Of a DNA stretch of 64,000 bases, positions 37,801 to 52,800 are shown one piece after another. The notes below the pieces were generated by a model. It ran no database searches, had not been told where the DNA came from, and saw nothing but the letters and a program-made list of their open reading frames with translations. Positions within the stretch are counted from its first letter, which is position 1; the number at the start of each line of letters is the position of its first letter. The position numbers were made by a program, and so were the translations under genes. Origin of the DNA: Ampelocalamus luodianensis (Eukaryota > Streptophyta > Magnoliopsida > Poales > Poaceae); assembly GCA_036346255.1 (NCBI GenBank), contig CM070633.1, positions 14,818,001 to 14,882,000 on the forward strand, written 5' to 3'.

Positions 37801-40800
37801 TTGATAATAAGAGAAAAAATACATATGGCTGTTCTCACAAAAAATCATGTTAGCTTCGGTTAAATTACAACAGACATTTTTGTTTTTGTTTTTTTTGAAG
37901 TGGCTAAGTTACTATTGACAATTATTTGTATCTTTGCTCTACAAAAGATGTATAAATTAATTGTAGATGCATGTAGTATACCTCCATATCCTTGTACTAT
38001 TCTCTCTTTTTTCTTATTCATTTCTCTTGCATTATATATGACTAATCGATCAAATTAAAAGGCCTAGTCCTGTATGATAACTGTATTCTAGGCCATATAT
38101 TGTGCTTGTTTGCGGAAATCAAATGAGTTTATCAGAGCATAAAGTTGAGCATCTTCAATTCAACTCTCTCTATCCCACATATTTTCAAACTAGCATGTGT
38201 TGTTAATTTCTCATCCACATTATATATTGGTTGTGTAATTGGTTGAACTAAAGCCCAAGAATTTGTTTGACTATACTTAAATAAAATTTTCCACCGCAGC
38301 CACAATTATTAAAAAATCGACTGAAAATAGAAGGAGTAACAAAGCGAAAATCCAAGAATGGATCAAGGAAGGAATTGCCTAATGGCCAAACTTCATCAGC
38401 ATGTAAGTTCTTGTTGTTATTCGTTATGTGGTATTTTAAGTATATGTGGTATCTGTAGTGCTTTAGTAGGATCTGGGGAATCCTTATTTTAACAAGACAA
38501 AGCTTAGGAATAGTCCACACATCAAATATAATATATTATAAAGGTTTGCATAGATGAGTTCTTAAACTAAACACATAATCTTAATCCTAATAGGACATAT
38601 AGATTTAGTTACCCCTTAAACTCCAAATGCCATGTGATGCACAATTTATTCTTTTGTGGTAAAATGGATATGTCACCATTTTGACTTGATGCTGATAACT
38701 TACCAACAATCGCCATGCTTGACAAATTAGCTATGAATGTGAATAGAAGATGAGAAACAAATTACCATGAACAACACGATAGAGTTGATGTATTACCCAT
38801 GGCAGAGATGTCGGAGACAAAATATATCCAAGAGTGTCACAACAACAATGTTGTGTTTTTGATGAGTAGCATATTTTTTACGATGAAATATCCCTCTACC
38901 CTTAGTGAGTCCTGTACCTTCCCGAAGGACATTACATAGGCTTCTTTGCCTGGCACATATAAAACTGAACCAATAAACTCTCCACCAAACCCCACTCGCA
39001 CAACATGGGAGTATTATTGTGAGACCCCGGTTTATTAAGCTTGTAATACTTAGCCTTCCACTGGCCCTAGTATCACAAACAAAATAACCCGTGCCTCAAT
39101 GGACATGTGCTTCCCAGAAAATGTAGCACACATACATCTTACAAAAGTATGCATCAAGTCCATACATCAACATATATCAAGTCTAGCAAAAGACATACAT
39201 AATAATAAGTTATTACAGAACAACCGAACGGCCAAATAACATAAGTATTAAGTATCAGCGGAAGCAAAAAGGTGTCATAAGATGGCTTAAACCAAAAGAC
39301 GACCGGTTAGCCACATAACACCACAGGGCAACCGACCGGGCCGCCAAGCCAGTCGCTCTACACACTGCCACAGCACAACTCACAAAAGTGAGGCCCTTCG
39401 GGCTCACCTCTTCCTCTGCACACAACAAGCAATGCAGATGAGTACAATAATGTACTCGTAAGACTTATGAGTAACAAGCCTATACATAGCTACATGAAAG
39501 CTGTGTCAAAGGGAATTGGTTATATGGTTATTTGGACGCATAAAGCAATTTTCATTTGCAACAATGTAATAGATTGAGAGCAATTTAACAAACCAGTTTT
39601 TAAGAATTGAAATAACAGCGAGTAACAATAATTATCAAGTAATCACCTAGAAGTGACTAACCCAAAAGCCACCACACATAGCATGAATCCCTGATTTATA
39701 CCACCCGTCAAGTTTTAATTTAAAATGTTATAATCTAACTATTGAAAAGCTTACCCAAGCGTGTCCATAACCTAGGACGAGGCTATTCGAATAGTTTTAA
39801 ACCCTGCAGGGGTGTACCAATGTACCCACACTCCAGACCGCCTTTTTGCCACATGATTTAGCACACTTCCTTTGGTATGCCGGCACGGCTAAGTTCTACG
39901 AGATATTTCCAATATTGTGTATCAACTACGAGCCGCTCGTATGGACCACAGCCCATACGCTTACATTGTAAAGCCGAAAAGACAACTACCCCTCGGGGTA
40001 AAGCTTTTCGGACAACTACAATGCTCCCACACATACCATCTCATTTGACCATAACACAACACACACACGCCCTTCTGCGACTCGTAGCCAACACACGCCA
40101 AAGTACTAAGCCAAGAGAGGTCTTATTCCCTCTAGTGTGGTTAGCACGCATAAATTGCCTGGATAACAGGTACTCACAAGATGTTCGGTCCTTAATTGAC
40201 TCGGGCACCATTCTAGTCACACCCAAAAATCACACCATCATACCATTGTGCCCAACTCCAAATTTTTTGTTTTCAGTTTTAGTTTTGCAATTTAAACATA
40301 GCACAAAGCTGAAATATAGAGATCATAATAAGTTTGTGTGATCAAAGTTATCGACAAGTCGATAACCGTCCATTTCTACCGATAGCTAAGCATGGCTAAG
40401 CAACAACTCGTAAACTACTAAGTGATAAGGGTCCATCCAACGAACCCAAAATCACAGCCAGATAAACCTAGGCTCAGTAGTAGAGGATAAACATTTGCCT
40501 ATTGATAATGCATCTACTGGGTTAACTATCGACAATAGTTAAAACAACATAGTAATGCATACATAGAATTTGCAAACAATATATTAGAATTTGAACATAG
40601 TAGGAACAACATGATCAAATGATGTTACACTGCTTGCCTTGCTGGAGGGCAGGGTCTGGCTGCTGTGGATCAGATTCAATATCAATATTATCCTCAGGAC
40701 CTAACGCGAAAAGGCGACAAAACCAATAAGAACGAAGAACACTAAATAAAACTCAACAGCAAAAGTCATCCAAATCTCATGAAATTTATACAGCAGCTAG

Positions 40801-43800
40801 GGGATGATTTTAGACAATTTTAGGAACAAGAATCATGCAACTTGGATTTAGTATGAAAAAGTTATAGCTAAAATACACTCTCTCAGCCTATTAAATCAAC
40901 TAAATTAATTACTGGTACTGTTCATAGCAAAATTTTCCAGAATGATCCAGAGTTTGAAATTTTTATGGTGGGTAGGTAATGGCATCCTAAGATTAGCAAA
41001 GTTGAGTTTACTCAATTTGAAGTTAAAATGGATTACTTATGATTTTTCTAAGTTGCAAAACTAGAACATGTCATTTTTCAGGAATATGAACATGAGCAAA
41101 ACCTATTTCATATTAAAGTATATTAACAGAGGAAACTTACAAAATTGAGTTTGCACATTTTGGAGTTATACAGGAAAAAGATATGCATTTTACATGTTTT
41201 AAAGCAATTTCTGGAATATTCTAAAATGGCTGATATCAAGTTAATATTATTTATAAAATTTTCTGCCACGGAACAAAGTCCAAAAGCATTTTCATATAAA
41301 ACTTTAGTTAATCTTGAATTTAACCTCACTGGAATCATCTAAAAAGGATTAAAATTGAGTTAGTTATGAGTTTCTAAAGTTTAATGCAATTTTCTGTTGA
41401 TAAATAAAAGCTTACCGAAATATAAACTAACTTAACAGAAATAAACGACGTGGACGAACGAGGACCTTAGATGCGAAATCTAACGGCCCACGCGCGCTGG
41501 GAATAGCGCACGCGCGCGATCCTAAAAGGAAGCCACCGTTGGATCTAGATCCAACGGTCCACATGAATTGGGCCGATCGGGGAACGCGATTGCCGCAATC
41601 ACCCACAGCCGCAGATCTCCAGATAAAGGGCTCAGAGCGTTGCTCCCTCCGGGAGGCCCGAACAGCACACGCATCTCAGCCGCAGATCTAAAGATGGACG
41701 GCTCACGTGCTTTGTACGCCTTAGGGACCCGAAAGTCCCACAGATCTAGGCCGTAGATCTAAAAATCGACGGTCCACGATCTCTGTAGTGCTACTCTTTC
41801 ACGCACGATGGATTTAAACGCACCGCGAGGATTTAATGATGCGGGCCCACACGCCAATGAGACAGAGGGGTTATGTACTTATGTTAAGACAGCCATTAAT
41901 TGCAAAACCAATGATTAGTGATGATTAGCAATTAATGACCCCAGATTTTGTCCTAATGAACCCGCGACTGTGGATTAACGCCAACGGGCCCACCTGACAG
42001 TGACCCAAGGGTTATTTCCGACAGCCCATTAATGCTAAACTCTGATTATCAATCATTAAGCATTAATGATGTCCTAACGGTGTTGATTTAGGCCGACGGG
42101 GTTTTTTAAGAGGCTGGGCCCACTGGTCAGTGGCACAGTGGGCCGGCTTAAGACAAATTAATTATCCCCAATGATCAACAATGATTAGAGCATTAATTGT
42201 GTCTTAACGACAATGACTCAGAGAAGGCTTCCGTCCGGCAAACACCCGAGTGAAAAGAATGGCTTGTCGTCGGCGGCTCCGGCCTTGGCGGCGCAACCTT
42301 AAGACTAAAATGGGTTCGCAATAGTCTTGCGATCCCGATGGTGGTAACCTCGCCGACGGCGAAGGTTTAGAACGCCGGCTAGCCGAAAAACAAGATAGTG
42401 ACACTAATCGGCCAAAAGCGAAAATGCACAAAAAGCTCCGCAGCAGTCCAAAGAAGCGTGTGCCAAGCATCTAGGGACTAAATAGAAGCTACCTCAACCG
42501 AGAAGGGCTTCAAAAGATAGTCGGAGAGCTTTGACAGAGGAAGAACCCGCCGGAGTTGGAGAAGATGATATGGAAATGACAACCTGAGCAAAAATGAACA
42601 CCAACGGGTGGTCATAATAGCTTCATTATATCTCATAGAAGCTTCATGAGCAAATAATTGAGAAATGAAGCACTCACGAGAGCTGAGGAAGAAAAGGGGT
42701 AGAATCGGCCGAAATGTTCCAAACTTAAAATTGGTTAATTTATGTGAATGAATCCCAAAATTAAGTTAGGGGAAATGAATATGGAGCTAAAGAGCTCAAA
42801 AGGGCACTAAGAGAATTGAAGATGAACCACTGGAACACCAAAGCCATCAACAGAGCTCCACAGCTATTAATGGCGATTTTGGTGTTCTTGGTGGTTTTGA
42901 GCTCAACACACAGAGCAAGAGCTGAGGGTGGTGCAAAGGAGTACCAGGAAGGGTTTGGGGACCTTTAATAGCTAAAGGATTAGGGTTTGGCAATCAAAAC
43001 GAGATTCACGGTTGTTAGGTCCATAGGGCTGCCATAGCCCGAAAAAGAAGTGATGGGGTGCAGGAGTAGGGCATGGGCATGGCCGAAATCGCCTACGCCC
43101 ACGAATTGCCGGCCAAAAGGGACGTTGACAAGGGTTGCCGGCCAAAAGGGACGTTGACAAGGGAACATGATTTGACAGTGCCATGCCTCTCTCCCTTTCT
43201 CTCTGTTCACGCACGGCGCGAGGAGGAAGATGACCAGAGAAAAGGCTAGGATGCTGTGAGCCATCGAATTGAGAATGAATGACTCAGATCGCTCCACGTT
43301 TCTGAGGTTCAAAACAATAGAGGAGATCGCAAGCGTTGGATAAAAAACGAACGGTCACGATTTAATGTGTCCTCCGAGTGACCCGAACGGCACACTAAAT
43401 CTGGGCGCTCAGATCTTGATCCAACGGCCAAAAATGAGTGGGCGTTCCGTGAGTTCCGAACGGCCCAATCAATGCGGGCTATTCGATTTAAATCTAACGG
43501 CTAAGATCGATCGCGTGTTATAAAAGGAGGCCTAGTGCAGTTAGTTGACTGGACCAAAACAAGTGGCTCGAGTCCGAGTCTGACTCGATCCCGAGGAACA
43601 GTGAAATCAGGTTTTGGGTTTTAAATTTGAGCTAGGACTTTGAGGAATTTTTAGGGATAGCAAATGAACTCCAAAAATTCTAAAATTTTTACAGGAGCTT
43701 GCTAACTTAGATATTAACCTTGTGTAAAATTTTTAGAGGTTTTTATGCAATGCATTTTTCTCCAAAATTTTTGCAAGGTTCTGGTTTAAGGTTTGACTAA

Positions 43801-46800
43801 AAGTCAAATAAGTTTGACTGCCTTCTAAAATATACAAACAATTCCTAAAAATTGTGAAATTTTCCAGAGGGGTCACATACCTTCCCAAGAACTTAGGAAA
43901 AAATATTTCCAAAGGATGATCACAAGATTTGACATGAATGTTTTTGGAAGACAAGGTTTTGGATCAAAAGACTTGTGACTTTGTATTTCTATAATTCTTG
44001 TACAGGAATGGTTCAGAACCAACAGGAAATACATAATGTAAGAAAAAGTTTTAAATTTTACATATTTTCTTACATTTGAAACACAAGTCTAAACTTGGGA
44101 TGTTACAATTATAACATAATAGCCAATGCAGTTTGAAATTTAAATCAAAGATGGTGGACAAATCTTGTTCAAATTGTATATGGCTAAAGCTTCTAATAAC
44201 ATAGGCACACCACCGTAGAGAAGAGATATAACTTGGTAGGCACACCACATCACCTCACAAACTCCCTTCTCTCTCTTCACAAGTCCCTCTCTCCTCTCTT
44301 CACTCAACTTGATAACCAGCTCGCCAAAACTGTCAGCTCTGCATCCCCACCAGTCATCCAACACTTGTAGTAGCTCCATATCTCCCATATCCCTGTTCCA
44401 TCTATATTTGGCTAAGAAGAATATGTCGGAGGGTGCGGCGCCGGGTACGGAGACCCGGGTTTTTAAAATTGGTTCCAGATTTTTAGGGGGGAAGATCATA
44501 TTCTAGCAAAATTCAACCAAATTCGTTTTTTGGGACAATTTTAGCTGGTTTGAAGTCTTAGGGGGGCGTCTGGTAAGATCGATATTGCCGATTTTTGGCT
44601 AGTAAACCGAACCATGAAGGAGACCACATTCGACCAGATCTAGCCATAGGGGGGTGCCGATGGCATGTTGTGGTAGCCAGCTGAATAAAATAAGGTGGAT
44701 GATGTTATGATGATGACTGGCATGACCTCGCCGGCAAAATGTGTTGGATTTAATCTTGTTTTAGTATTTCTTAGTTTAGTTTTTGAGTCCGTATTTGCGT
44801 TTGCTTCCGTATCTTAGTCTGGTTCGGAGGGGAATCCGAGTAGGAGTCCATGTTTAAGTACGTGTGTGAGTCAAGCTATATAAACAAGGGTCATGTAGTC
44901 TATTTGATAGGAATCAGAGAGCAAGCAGTGAGTTGAGTTGTGAGTTGTGTTGAGAAATACAAAAGACAAAAAGAGGAGCGTGCTCCTAACAAAAACCATC
45001 GTGTTTTGTTCTTTCATGTTATCTCGGTGGTCTTTATTGCTAGCAGCTTCACGTGAATACAGAAGGGAGCAAAGGTGCTGCACATCACGTGAAGAAGAAA
45101 CCGAAGATATGCGCAGCTTCGTGCGTAGGAGCCAGGAGCAGGTCACGTCGGGGACAGTACCAGCTGGTCCCACGGTAGCACATAGCAAGGTCCAAGCAGA
45201 GCCGGATTGCAAAGACCGAGCTGTGTTTTCTCCGAAATGAAGTTTATCTGAAAAAAGCGGAAGACAGTGCAAAGCTCAAAGAAAGAAAATTTCAACAGTT
45301 GGTATCAAAGCTTGTCGATCTTGGTGTTATCTGAAGATCATAGGTGACAAGACGAAGCCTCAGGATGGGCCGTTCTCCCTCCTATATCATGTCCTGACGA
45401 CCGACAATTACCCGGTATGGGCAATGAAGATGAAGGCAAATATGCGCATCCAGGGAGTCTAGGGTTCCGAAGGCAAAGGACAAGGAGGTGGACGACAAGG
45501 TGGACCAGACGGCTTTGGCCATCATCTACCAGGCGGTGCCAGACTCCTTGATGCGGCAGCTCATCGGCAAGGAGACGGCACGTGAGGTGTGGGTGACGCT
45601 TCAGAAGATGCACGAGGGAGTTGACCGCATGAAGGTGGTACGGCTCTAGAATTTGCACACCGAGTTCGAGAATCTCCAGATGGGAGAAACCTAGTCGGTG
45701 GACGAGTTCACCGGAAAGCTAACTTCACTGTACAATCAGATTGTCTCTCTCGACGACAAGATGGAGGAATCGGTGGCAGTGAAGAGATACCTACGTGTAC
45801 TACCAGAAAAATTCGTACCTATCGTCACCACGCTCATGCACTCCTCGGATTTGGAGACAAAGAAGATCAAGTAGATCACTGGTTCTCTCAAGGCACATGA
45901 GGAGCTACTGAAGGGGTATCAGTCCCGTAACAAGCAGATGTATTAGTCCCATAACGAGCAGGCGTTGCTATTAAAGGGAGATACAAGAAGCGATGGCAGA
46001 CAGTTTCACAAGGAATCATCGAAGAGGGACGGTCGTAGCACATCAAGAAGCCACGAGCATGGACACGGGCGTTGGCGAGGCAACAGAGGTGGACGTGGAG
46101 ACAAGGCTAGGCAAGACAGTGGTCACAGATCCCATGACAAGTCACATATCAAGTGTTTTGAATGTGACAAATACGACCACTACGCATCGGAGTGCCGCAG
46201 CCACATAAAGTGTTTCAACTGCGATAAGTATGGACACTATGCTTCGGACTACCGAAACAAGAAGAAGATCGAGGAGGTAAACCTCACCCGAGCTAGTGAA
46301 GACGACGAGCCTGCCCTTCTTTTCTATTTATGTGACAAAGAGGCGCCGATCATGGTGATGTTGAACGAGGAGAACATAGTTCCTAAACTACGCACAGAGG
46401 GAGGCAACCACGGTCACACTGATATGTGGTACTTGAACAATGGAGCAAGCAATCACATGATGGGAGATCGCTCAATGTTTCATAAGCTTGATGAATTTTT
46501 TTGGGGGAATGTCAAGTTTGGCGACAACTCCACTTTGCAGATAAAAGGCAAATGATCAATGCTGTTACGATGCAAGAACGACGATAAGAAGATGCTATCT
46601 AAATTATATTATATACTGAGTTTGTGCAACAACATACTCAGTCTCGGGCAATTGACGGAATGGGGGTGTAGGGTGGAGCTGCAGGATGAATTCTTGCGTG
46701 TCTATGACAAGAACAAATATCTATTGATGAAGGTGAAAAGATCCTTGAACCGGTTGTACAAAATTTTTCTGAAAACTTGTAAACCGGTTTGTGTGAAGGT

Positions 46801-49800
46801 CAATTTGAAGGAACCAGAGTGGAACTTAGGTATCGAACTAGAATACGACGACCTGGGAGTGATACACAGTTGGCATAGAAGATGCTGCGGCGTACATGCA
46901 GCAGGAGCTGCTGGCACCAAAAACTCCCACGCACATGGAGAAGGCGCAGGAGGCGCGCATGCAGCTGACAGTAGGAGCAGCAGTTTGGGCGGACCAACAA
47001 GCGGCTGCTGTCCACATGGCGCGCAAGTAGCTGGTAGCAATGCTAGCATCAGAGGCCCGGGTGGCGTGTCCCTTCGGTAGGAGCACCAAGCGCATGCACC
47101 AGGCGCAAGAATCAATGACGCTAGCTCCAAGTTATTTCAGCAGTAGGAAATAAAAGTTGGGAGGGATTCAGATCGGCATTGCAGGGAACAATGAGTAAGA
47201 GAAAAAGAGTGATGCTTAGAAGATTAATGGCAAGAAAAAGAAAAGCAAGAAACGAGAGAAAATTGGCGTAATCAAGATGAAATATGATTAAGGGGATGAT
47301 TGTTAGATTTAATCTTGTTTTAGTATTTCTTAATCTAGTTTTTGAGTCCGTATTTGTGTTTGCTTCCGTATCCTAGTCTGGTTCGGAGGGGAATCTGAGT
47401 AGGAGTTTATGTTTATAAGTACGTGCGTGAGTCAGGCTATATAAACAAGGATCATGTAGTCTATTTGATAGGAATCAGAGAGCAAGCAGTGAGTTGACTT
47501 GTGAGTTGTGTTGAGAAATACAAAATACAAAAAGAGGAGCGTGCTCCCGACAAAAATCATCGTGTTCTATTCTTTCACGTTGTCTCGGTGGTCTTTATTG
47601 TTAGCAGCTTCACATGAAAACAAAAGGGAGCAGAGGTGCTGCACATCACATGAAGAAGAAACCGAAGATAGGTGCAACTTCGTGCATAGGAGCCAGGGGC
47701 GCTGTTTGGAGGCTAGAGCGGGTCACGTTGGGGACAGTAAGGTCCAAGCAGAGCCGGATCGCAAAGACCAAGCTATGTTTTCTCCGAATTGAAGTTTATC
47801 TAAAAAAAAGCAAAAGATAGTGCAAAGTTCAAAGAAAGGAAATTCCAACAAAATGCACAGCTACTACGAACAATCAAATCTTGCCTTCACGATGCACCGA
47901 CAGCAGGTGACGCTAAGTGCAGCAATGGTCAGTAGTTTTGGGCAACAAAGAGGATGAAGATCTGGCTTAGTAAACAAATTGGATCTACAGCCGTTGGAGA
48001 AGAGGACCGACCATGAGGTGGTAGGCAGATTGGATCCAACCTCCTCATGCTCCGGTCCTCCGTGATTGGGTATGCGTCGCTAACCATCATCGCTCACACC
48101 CAGTTGAAGAAGTAGGATGGTGGACGTTCGATCGGAAGAAGAGGGGTGGCGGATGTTGGCATGGTGTGCAGTAGGGAGCACAGACATGCATGCGCGCAAG
48201 AGATAGAGAGAGAGAGATCACTCATGTGAAATTGCCTTAAAAAATAACTGTTTAAGCGCTCCAATATTTGAAATTTGAGAGGTAAGATATCTAGTTTTGT
48301 ATTTTAGAGGGTTAAACGAACTTTTGTGAATGTTCGAGCGAGTAAAATAGATTTATTCCTGAATGTTATCTTCAACTCAAAATAGCCACAATTAGTAAGA
48401 TGCTGCCTATGTGTGGGAATTGAAAATTTGGAGAGGGCCAAATGGAGAGGGCCAATTTTCAGGACATGAACCGAGGAGGGGGCTATGTGAAAATCTTCCT
48501 GTGTTTTAAATGGTAAATTTCTTTGTAGAAAACTAGAAATGGTATACTACAGAGAGTCATAGGCCAAGTGCTATGTCGGCTGTTTATGCTACCGAAAGGA
48601 TTCATTCCATCTGTACTCAATCCAAACCTTATATTCCTCGGTTCCGCACCGAAGTCTGCAAACCTCCTATCGATGTTGCTGCGCTGGGTGGAATCAGCAG
48701 GGTGTCTTAGCTTTTCATCCTTCTTACGCTCCTCTGAGTGCCAACGCAACAAGTTTTCCTTCTTTGGGTTCGCAAAAAACAGCTTCAAACAGGGAATTAC
48801 AGGAAGATACCACGCCACCTTAGCAGGAGGTCCTTTCTTCACCTCGATGCCCTCATCGTCATTTGATTGATTTTTACGCTTGTATCGGGATGTGTTGCAT
48901 ACCAAACATACATGCATGCTTGCGTACTATTTACGGTAGAGAATACAGTCGTTCGGACGTGCATGTATTCTTTCTACTTCCATTCCCAATGGACAAAGAA
49001 CCTTCTTGGCTTTCTAAGTGGTTTTGGGCCACTTGTTTCCCTTCGGATGCATGTCCGTTAAGAGACCTAACAGTGTTATGAAACTGTTGTCAGACCAACC
49101 ATTGCTTGCTTTTAATTTTAGCAGTTCAAGTATGGATGACAACCTTATGTACTTCAAGTTGCAACACGTGAACAAATGTTTGTCTGAGTCCTCCATCAAG
49201 CCCCAGAATTTAACATACTCTCCCTCATCATAGTTCCATTCTACATCGTGAAGCATCTGATCCAGATTGTCATCGTGCAGCCTATCCTAATCGGAACCAC
49301 AATCGACATCATCCGGCGGTATATCGTTGACTTCATCGGTGATGTCATTATTACTACCTTCCTGTATAATATGCTCTTCATCGTGATTTGTTCAACGTGT
49401 ATACCCCTTTTTGAGACCTCTTCAAATTAAGTGTGCTTCGATCTGCACTCGGTTCTTAAATATTTTCAGATTTCCACCACCTTATTCAGCATATCCTCCT
49501 CGGCAGCTCTTGTAAAAGTAGACATGCCATTAATGTACTCTTCACTCACACGGTTCTCAGTGTACATCCAGCTTCGGTCCAACTACGCTACGCATATAAC
49601 AATTTAATGTTAAATATTAAATTAATTAATTAGTATACTATATATGATCTAAAGTAGCTATATGTAGCAAGAATTAATTAAATTGAATTAAGTAGAAATA
49701 GACTATGAATTAGCTAAATCCTAAACTATGCTAGATGTAAATAATCTTCTCTCTACATCAAGCTAGATCTGAATCATCTTCAATTCTCTCTTTACCAAGC

Positions 49801-52800
49801 TAAATCTAGAATATAATGCAATTTGGAACAAAGTACTAACTATAGATAGTCAAGAACAAATTGATCCACAATCACTTTTCCCAAATCTGGGTCTCCTTTC
49901 ACCAAATGACCTCAAAGCCCCACCTCCTAAAAGCAGCAGCTTGCTATGAGAACAAATTTGGAATTTAAGACAGACCTGTGAGGGTTGAGTCTTTAATAAG
50001 TGAAATTATCACAGATGGTTCCATGTGTAATGAGTTATTATCATAGGTGGGAAGTATCACAGATGGTTTTAAGGAAAAACCGTCTCGATATTTAGTAATA
50101 TCATAGACGGTTCTTATTTAGATCCGTTTGTGACACTTCACAGATGGTTTTTAAACAAGAATCGTTTGTGATTTTACCTCTTCATAGACGACTTTTAACG
50201 TAGTCAGTAACATAGACGATCGCAAAACCAAAATTGTCTGTGATTGTATTTAATACTGATGGTTTTGGTAAACTATCTATGATGAGGCGTTTAGTATTAG
50301 TCTTTTGTAGTAGTGTCTTAAGCATACAGGATAACCCTTCTGCACAAGTAAGGAATAAGTACGATCAAATTGGATCTCCTTGATGAATGCCCCTAGTAGG
50401 AGTAAAGAAATCCGGATAACTCCCATTAACACACAATGAGAAAGATACCGTGGTAACACATCTCATGATAAGTTCAATCCATCTGTCTGTAAATCCCAAC
50501 TTCCTCGTGATACCTTCAAGATACTCCCATCAGTGTTAAGAATTTCGGCCGAAAATCAAAAATTTTGATTTTACTGGTGGGTCTGGTAGGAATACAAACC
50601 AGTCTCAAAAAAATCGGTTTGGATGAATTTTGTTCAAAAAAATCAAATTTGTTTGATTTTTCTCAAAATTGTTTTTTAAAATTTAAAATCTAAAAAAAAA
50701 AAATCAAATTTTGATTTGAAAATTTTGACCGAAATTTTTCGATAATTTTTTTCTTGGTATCCAAAACCCTAACTCCCATTCAACTCGATCATAGGCCTTG
50801 GCCATATCAAACTTAATAGAACAAGCTCTGGTTTTTCCCTTCTTTCTTCACAGATAATGAATACATTCGTATGCCGTGAGAACATTATAAAAAATTAATC
50901 TGCCCAGCACAAAGGCAGATTTCTCTTCGGAGATTATATCATCCAAAATAAGATGCAACCTGTTGGCAAGAACTTTGGAGCACAACTTATACAACACGTT
51001 ACAGCTTACAAAGAGAAATAGGTCGGTATTGTGTGAATTCTTGGGGATTTCTAGCTTTGGGAAGTAACACAATTACCGTCTTATTCACGTCCATCGGCAT
51101 CACGCCGTCATTGAGAAAACAAAGAACCACTGCAATAATATATAACTTCAAAATATCCCAATGCCTTTGATAAAAGTCAGCATTGAAACCGTCCAACCCC
51201 AGCGCCTTTGACGGCTCCACCATGAACAACGCCTGTGATACTTCCTCCTCAGTGAAAGGAGCACATAACAACTGAAGGGATAAGGGTAGGCTACGCTAGC
51301 AACAATTCAAAAATCTACTACGTAAACCAGAGGCCAAGCAAGTTAAATGATCACATATCATTACCACCAGACGCGCAGTGTAGCGAAAGTAGAGTCGGAG
51401 CAGCCTAGTCCGACGAAGAACCACTACTATAGAAAACGTCATCACAGACGGTTCGAACCGTCATCACGCACGGTTTTCGAACCGCTCGAAAAGTTCGCTC
51501 GTGATAACGCACATTATCACAGACGGTTCAAAAACCGCTCAGGATATTTAATATCACAGACGGTTGAAAGTAGAACCGCTCGTGATAGTAGTTATCATAG
51601 ACGGTTTACTTCCAACCGCTCGTGATAGTATATTTTCACAGACGGTTCTGAACTATCACAGACGGTTCTTGTTCAGAACCGTCTGTGATAGTTTTTTCAA
51701 CTATAAAAAAAAAATACTAAATGTATTCCCCTTGGTCGTCCGCCTCTCCGCCTTCGGCACCTCGTCCACCTCCTCGCTCCACTCGCTCATGAGCCTTCTG
51801 AAGAAGGCCATGATCTTGTCCTCGTCGCGGAGCTCCTCGAAAGGCACATACTTATCCTCATCCCTGCCCTCCTTCCTCACGGCCGCATCGCGCCTTGGGC
51901 CACGCCAAATCATCAAGCCACATTGTTCCCCGCCTATTCAATCACAAAACTATATTCAAGCACACATTCAATCACAAAGTCAGATCCAAGCACACATGTA
52001 TACCTCGATCTAGGAGAAGCCGCGTGGGGGGAGGACAGCAGGCACCGGCGAGGAGGGCCGGCGCTGGATGGGGCGCAAATGGTGGGGAGACGCCGGCCGT
52101 CGGGGGGAGGACGAGCGGCGGGAGGAGGAGGCCCGGTGGAGGGAGCACTCGGCGACGGCGGGACGAACGGGAGGGACGAGGGTCGGCGCGGGAGAAGGGA
52201 GCCCAGAGGTCACGCTGGATTTGGGGGACTCCTTATTAATATATAAGGACTTCTGCTACTCCCGCTCACGCATTCAAAATTCCCGCGCACGTATTCAAAA
52301 TTTTCAAACCCTCGCGTTGTGAATCACATATCACAGACGTTTCGTATCACCAACCGTCTGTGATGAGGTACTTATCACAGACGGTTCTATTAAAAAACCG
52401 TCTGTGATAATCTGCAGTATCAGAGACGATTCTATTAAAGAACCGTCTCTGATAGTATCATAGACGGTTCTATTAAAAACCGTCAGGATATCGTAGATTA
52501 TCACTGACGGTTTTAATAGAACCGTCTATGATATTATCGAGACGGTTCTTTAATAGAACCGTCTATGATATCGAAGTATCGCTGCACGGTTTGTATTACA
52601 AACCGTCGTGATAGGCCCGACAGACTCCAACACGACGGTTCCATTTTAACCGCTCGTGATGAGGTGTCTACTATTGCATGTTTTGTAGTAGTGAACGCGC
52701 CGATGTAGAGGCCGTAGATGATCGTCCAACGTCCTCATAGTCGATTGTTTCCTCCAACAACCTCCGCAGTTCCTTGTGAAGATCGCGGATCGTCCTCAGC

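Noticed and set aside
51564..52013. 149-codon frame within the 1272-bp CACTA element
   Set aside because: It crosses from terminal repeats into GC-rich sequence, and no transposase or other family is recognisable.
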